NCBI RefSeq assembly: GCF_016545825.1 | Contig: NC_052614.1 | Span: forward strand, 62,541,034-62,605,033 | Direction of reading: 5' to 3' | DNA from: Eucalyptus grandis | Taxonomy: Eukaryota; Streptophyta; Magnoliopsida; Myrtales; Myrtaceae | Length of the DNA: 64,000 bases | Part shown: piece after piece, positions 58,931 to 64,000 of the stretch | Layout of the letters: the number at the start of each line of letters is the position of its first letter | Numbering within the stretch: position 1 is the stretch's first letter | Position numbers and translations under genes: made by a program | The notes under the pieces: generated by a model | Databases searched by the model: none | Seen by the model: only the letters and a program-made list of their open reading frames with translations | What the model was told of the DNA's origin: nothing

Positions 58931-60115
58931 ATAGGATTTTATAATGTCATTGGTCGTGTGTGCCGATGCTTTGCTATCAAGATATCACATTGGATAAAAA
59001 ATCTCTCCTACCAACAAAGCCGAAATGGAGTTTGAGAGATCAATGGTGGTGAAGGTGTGGTTCAATCGTTATCGATATAGTAGCGCAATGTGTCTTGCCC
59101 GTTATAGATTTGATAAATAAGACAAGGCCTAAATATAAGAATGACTCCCTCGGTGAATGGGGAAACGCAGGGGTTCAAACTACCATGAAACTGACTAGAG
59201 GAGGTGGTGGAACAATCAGTATAGGACTGACTAAAAAGGTGGTGGAACAATCAGTATAGGGGCTGATAATGATTACTCACTGAACTGATCATAGGAGGAT
59301 TGAAAATCCGATTAATCACGCACGAACCATCTCCCTTGTTTAGTATGGAAAAATGTCCACTTATGTTTACTTTTTCTTGAAAATCATTCAAGTAGTGGTA
59401 AAAAAAAAAACTAATCTCAATCATTTTTAATATTCAGTGCAATTAAAATGATGACCTTTATTGTTAATTTCTTCTATTGCATGAGAAATGAAAATTAACT
59501 ATGCGTGATGTGTGAAAACTAGTTTGGTCTAATGTCTAGTTCAAGCATTAGCAAAAAAAAAAAAATACAAAACCATCTTTTTGTACTTTTTTTTTATTAT
59601 TATTCTTGGAAATGTCGTGGTATTAGGTGCGAAAGCAATCGATCCATCAGAGGCATCAGATAATACAAATTCCATGCATAGTCCACTCGTTTAAAAGATT
59701 TAGATGGAAAAAGCATGTGGCGATGCACGTAGGGAGGAATTTGTTAGATAATTGCATATTGCGCAATCATCGGACTTATCTTACTCCCTTATAAACATTA
59801 TATTCATGATGGTGGATATAAAAGAGAACTAATTAGAGAGCGGATGGATTTGGCTCTAATTTTTTGAAAAAAATAATAGGTTAATTGTCTCATGTTGGGT
59901 TGGGCGGCCAAAAACGATTGTTTTCCCAGGTCCGGTCATGGCTTAAGTGATCGTCCATGATGAAAAATTGTGATATTAATGTAAAACATCGATTTTCAAT
60001 GAAATTTCAAGATCACTCGTTAACATGGCTTGTGACGATGTGCCTTATAAAAAAAAACAAATTGTCCTTTCACGATATTATGAAAACGAGCGGAGAATTC
60101 CTTGAAATGACCGCA
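58931..60115. other. No recognisable gene (copy B)
   Basis: Counterpart of 11,340-12,420. It differs from copy A by a local tandem duplication near 59,185-59,250. Confidence 0.5.
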
Positions 60116-60151
60116 TGATTTCACCGTACCTGGCTACCCTCTCTCGCCGTG

Positions 60152-60499
60152 GCGAAGCTTCTTTGTAACGCAACTTTAGTGGACGAATGATTTGTGTTAA
60201 GTTCAAAGTCCCTGTCTGGACCACCACGGTCAAACCAAGGTCTCCACCAACTGCCGCCGTGTCAAACCTCTCGATACCTGGTTCAACTTTAGCCGATACA
60301 AGCAAAAGTCAAAACTCTTGACTTTGATCTCGCCTGTCAGCACCACCACAGTCAAACCAAGGTCTCCATCAACTGCCGCCGTGGCAAACCTCTCGATACC
60401 TGGTTCAACTTTAGCCGATACAAGCAAAGTTAAACCTCTTGACTTTGAACTTAACACAAGTCACTCGTCCACTAAAGTCGCGTTGCAAAGAAGCTTCGC
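60152..60499. repeat. Inverted-repeat unit enclosing two direct repeats (copy B)
   Basis: Counterpart of 12,460-12,811, with arms beginning GCGAAGCTTCTTTG and ending GCAAAGAAGCTTCGCC. The right arm here (CGCGTTGCAAAG) pairs better with the left arm than in copy A (CGCGGTGCAAAG). Confidence 0.85.
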
Positions 60500-62188
60500 C
60501 CTTATTCCTCATAAGTGCACTCCAAATGCCGGGCCCTTCCCTCATGAAAGAGAGAAATTAAGTATAGGGCGAAAGAAGGTATGACATCCCCAGATGCGGT
60601 GAACGCAAGGCCCCCGAACGATGAAGCTCCCCTACCGGGGTTTCGATTTCACCCCACAAGCAAAAACGAAATATGACCACATTACTAGACAATACATTCA
60701 TTTGATAATGTAATTAATGAGTCATCACATGAAATATTAGTTCCATTTATTTGATTTTTAAATATATTATTGCCAAGATAATTGAGAAATTAACTTCTTT
60801 TTTTTTTTTTGCTCTCTTGTCAAAACTAATACAAAATAAATTAAATGACCTCTGCCATCTCCCCATGATGGGTCACTCCCAAAATGTAACTCCTGGCCAG
60901 CAAGATTAGATTGATATCAAATTTTCTAACCTATTTTTGACTTTCACCGTCGGAAAAAGCAAGGTTCGAGATCCTGTGCCTTCCTAACCCACAATGTAGA
61001 CTGGATTGAAGTTTCCCATTCTCATGACCTTCCGATGATCATATTGATAGGATTCGCTAGAAAAGATAGAAAAATGCAAATAAGTATCGATCTTTTGCAA
61101 TAAGTTCCAATGATATTCCTTGGAGATTCTGCTGACAACTAGCGCCTGAAAGTCTCCGGCGATGGCGGCCTCCTGCCCCGACTCCTGCCTTTTAGCTTGC
61201 CTCCTCAAAAACGTGCCAACGAAATGAGTTTGTGTTACTCACTTAATCACAAATGAATCTTAGATTTTGCTAATCGAAAAAGAAGAATCTTATTCACTAA
61301 TTATGAGCATGAACCGAATAAAATAAAATAAAAAGAACGCGCATTCCCGGCACGCACGGAAGAATCTTCGCGGACTTGGCATCTCCCCACAAAGCTTGTT
61401 TATTATTGGTTAAAAGCTCCGAGAAAGGTTGTATCTAAGGCAGGGCCGATTTCGTGCCGCCCAGACGTCTAAGAAAAAAAATACTTTCTTTGCTTTTTCC
61501 TCCCCACTTTTTCTCATCGTCCACCTCCTCTCCTCTCCCTAGTCCTTACACGGGAAACTCACCACCATGGAAAGCCACCTTCTTCCTTTTCTTCCCCTGC
61601 CCAGGCAACTAAGCGGGCGACATATATGAATTAACACTGAGCAGCTTTATTGTAGACACAAGTGGGAACGTGGCCCTCAATTAGCAAGAATTTTGAAAAG
61701 CCATTTCCTTTTATTTTTTTCCAATGCCCTAGTCTGTTTCTTCAACCTTAAGATAGCCTCAAATTAGAAAGAAGTTCGAGCCTTGTTATGTTGGTTTTGA
61801 TTTTTGCTAAAGGCAAATGAGATTTTATGCATGACCAGAAACTGCATAACGACTGTGGGATAATCACCAATTCCATACTGTAAGTTAATGAATTAATGGT
61901 AAAATTGGGGCGGGATGGACCCAGAAAAACACGTTTCTTTGCTTTCAAGATCTAACTATACTGAGTTAGGTGCTCCATCGAATTTGCACACTATCGAGAT
62001 CATGAGAAATTAAATCAAATGAATGCCTTTCTCAAAGAGTTTTTGACATTTTGGTGGTAAAGATAGGAAAAACTCTGTCAGTTTTGTCCTTGTCATGATT
62101 CAATGGTCATCATATACTTCTTTTTTTTTTTTTTTTTAATAAACGAAATTTGCTTGTGTATAGCCCCCAATATCAAAATATATGAGCA
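60500..62188. other. Unassigned sequence up to the end of copy B
   Basis: Counterpart of 12,812-14,365. Copy B holds about 110 extra bases near 60,845-60,955 not seen in A, and about 20 extra bases near 61,080-61,105 that are present in the dispersed relative at 17,990. Copy A has therefore lost the latter. Confidence 0.6.
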
Positions 62189-63280
62189 TGTTGGAAATTG
62201 TGATCCATTTTCTCTAAAACTATATAAAAACTACTAACTTAATCATGAAGGTGAGAACGTTGGTAGCAGCATCCATGTTGAAGATTGTCTAGAATTATTG
62301 AGAATGTAGGTTGCTAGCTGAATCTAGAAGATTCACATGGGAATGCAAGCAAGCATAAGCCAAGTTGAAGAAGAAATCCTAGAACAAGCTAAAGAAGTCT
62401 ACGTGCATGGGAAACATGTGAAGAAGATAAAAGAAGTCCCAGAGAGGCTGAGGCGGTGAGGAAGAGAAACTTGTATGAAAGTCAATAATAGTGGCTGAAG
62501 AAGAAACCTACATGGGCAGCAAGAGTACTTGGAGGAGAAGAAAATGAGTTGCCTTGCAGCTGTACTATGGCGGTGAAAGAGTAAAAAATGTCATGCTTGA
62601 AGTCAGTTGTAATTGCTTATAAATAAGCTTATAGTTCATTCATTTGAGTGTGTGAGGTGAACCCTTCACCTTGTGTGTGGGATATATCCTCCACGTTGAG
62701 GTCTTACGCTCTATTTGGGAACTGCTTTCCCAGGGTCTTTAGGGAGCCAAAGGCCTTTGGGCCAAATATTTAGTGTTTAGCAATCTTTTTTCACTTGCCT
62801 TTGCCAAAGGCAAGTCTTCCCAAGGCTGAAAGCCCAAGGTAGGTTGGGGGTTGCCTTGGGCATTCTTGGCATCTGACTTTGAAGGTAATAAAACTTTTCT
62901 TCTAAAATTGTTGTTAATTTTTCGTTTTCGGGTTTTACCCCAACAACTGTTCATCATCTTCATCCTTCCCTTCTCTCTACTGAGAACATGGCCAGCATCC
63001 ATGCGCAGTCACTGGCGAAGGGTAGGTGGTTCGGCGAAGGGCACCCCAAAAAACTTGTTCAATATTTCCAGGGTAATGGAAACCCTGTCCATTACCAACT
63101 TGCTTAATAGGCAATAAACGACTATTACACAAAACACTCACTTTACTTCAAGAGACTCTGCCCAATACATTACATCCTCATTGCTTTATATAGACATTGG
63201 GAGTTGTTCGCCCACTATGAGAAAACATACCTGCAGGAAACTAACTCTGTCTTCCCTTGTTCTAAGTCTAGGTCCACTCA
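62189..63280 (+). mobile_element. 5' LTR of a retrotransposon inserted at the end of visible copy B
   Basis: Begins TGTTGGAAATTGTGATCC and ends GGTCCACTCA, directly before a canonical primer-binding site. Length is 1,092 bases, but the middle (about 62,705-63,100) looks inserted: it is richer in GC, has local palindromes such as 'aaaggcctttggg' and 'gcctttgccaaaggc', and contains about 30 bases also found at 11,254-11,283. Without that part the LTR would be near 700 bases. Confidence 0.7.
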
Positions 63281-63293
63281 TGGTATCAGAGCC
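63281..63293 (+). other. Primer-binding site, initiator methionine tRNA
   Basis: TGGTATCAGAGCC follows the proposed LTR end immediately and is the standard plant LTR-retrotransposon primer-binding sequence. It fixes the element as reading to the right. Confidence 0.85.
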
Positions 63294-64000
63294 ATGGTAT
63301 TGTTTGTAACAAAGATCCGTTCCATGCGCTCAATAGGTGAATCCGAGTGCTGAGAATATCTCTTCACATCATGACTGATTCAGAAATTCTAGAAGCACCA
63401 AGTTACTCTCACTTTGCATCTCTATCTTCTTCAACCCCTTGATTATCGTGTGTCAAACGCTTCTAAGATTGACTATCTTTATGAAGTCTCTTTTAGTAAT
63501 GAAATCAAAATTTCTACAACCCAACTTCCCCTTATGAACCCCTATTTTGCTTTTGCTAAACCTACCTCATCATTTTCCCCATCCACTCCATCGAACAACC
63601 CATCCGTAAAACTCCAAAGGAGGTAAAGGAGTACGTCCATCCTCCAAGTTTGATCAACATCGCATTCCTACCACCGAAAAGGAGTATTTTGTTACTCTTC
63701 AAATCCCTCCGAGCTTCCCAGGCAATGGACTCACAAAGTGATATTCTCATGTCCACTATGGAGCCGTTCATCTTGCTCTTACCTTTCATGGTCGCAAGGG
63801 CTTGCTAGTTGTGGCAAGAATACCGTTATTGGATACTTGCTTCCTAGAATACCAGCATACTTGCATCGGTACTAGTTGCTCTCCTTTCTAAAGATCCAAG
63901 TCCAGCTCACTGGAGCTCCTCAATCTGTTGACTCTGTTGCAGCAATACTGCACTACCAGATGGTTTATTGAGTGCAGAACCGTACACTTGACCTGAATTT
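63294..64000 (+). mobile_element. Internal region of the LTR element, cut by the window end
   Basis: Untranslated leader then probable gag start near 63,371 (M-T-D-S-E-I-L-E-A-P). Stops soon after (for example near 63,441) show decay or a spliced or frameshifted arrangement. No domain is recognisable before the window ends, so whether it is copia or gypsy cannot be said; a short-leader copia is my preference. Confidence 0.5.

Larger units (their letters stand above)
47677..62188. repeat. Segmental duplication, copy B
   Basis: Direct copy of 1-14,365 with the same order and orientation of landmarks. Similarity stops exactly at GAGCA (62,184-62,188), where a new LTR element begins. The pararetrovirus relic continues leftward past the point where copy A is cut by the window edge, so the true left border of the duplication is not visible. 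Confidence 0.95.

Overview
This is a stretch of plant nuclear genome, almost certainly from a woody dicot. The evidence is intron-containing amino acid permease and ACC-oxidase genes, plant-type Ty1/copia and Ty3/gypsy (chromovirus) elements, tRNA-derived SINEs, a RICESLEEPER-type hAT element, Mutator-type inverted-repeat elements and a Caulimoviridae-type endogenous pararetrovirus relic. The Mutator-type elements with a GC-rich core recall repeats I associate with Myrtaceae, but that placement is weak. No protein gene in the window looks fully intact.

Layout. (1) 1-14,365 and 47,677-62,188 are two direct copies (A and B) of one block of about 14.4 kb that differ by scattered substitutions and small indels. 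In order the block holds pararetrovirus relic, LINE 3' end, a 7-kb hAT element with terminal inverted repeats and decayed 8-bp target duplications, a dead copia pol fragment, an inverted-repeat unit enclosing a 123-bp tandem repeat, and unassigned sequence. (2) 14,652-17,575 (minus) is a six-exon AAP-type amino acid permease gene. Splice sites and phases are consistent throughout, but the last exon carries two one-base insertions; a leucine-rich-repeat kinase fragment lies in its first intron. (3) 17,600-29,850 is intergenic: dispersed repeats, a SINE with a long target duplication, a 195-bp tandem repeat, two Mutator-type elements with 9-bp target duplications, and a 3-kb solo LTR. (4) 29,851-44,045 (minus) is an ACC-oxidase-like gene split at its third codon by a short-LTR copia element whose two ends carry the same 5-bp target duplication. 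That copia element was itself entered by a SINE and by a Tekay/Del-like chromovirus with 3.3-kb LTRs, and a later deletion removed the chromovirus 3' end together with the copia gag region. (5) 45,700-48,035 is a longer portion of the pararetrovirus relic, running into copy B. (6) At 62,189, exactly where A/B similarity stops, a new LTR element begins; its 5' LTR and primer-binding site are visible.

Reading the whole: the start-to-start spacing of the two blocks (about 47.7 kb), with copy B interrupted by a retroelement exactly at the break, suggests a tandem segmental duplication whose unit includes the permease. A second permease copy is predicted to the right of the window, past the inserted element. 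The most unusual object is the hAT element, which carries several intron-separated pieces of an S9-family serine peptidase gene between its ends. I see no new enzymatic, defence or regulatory system.
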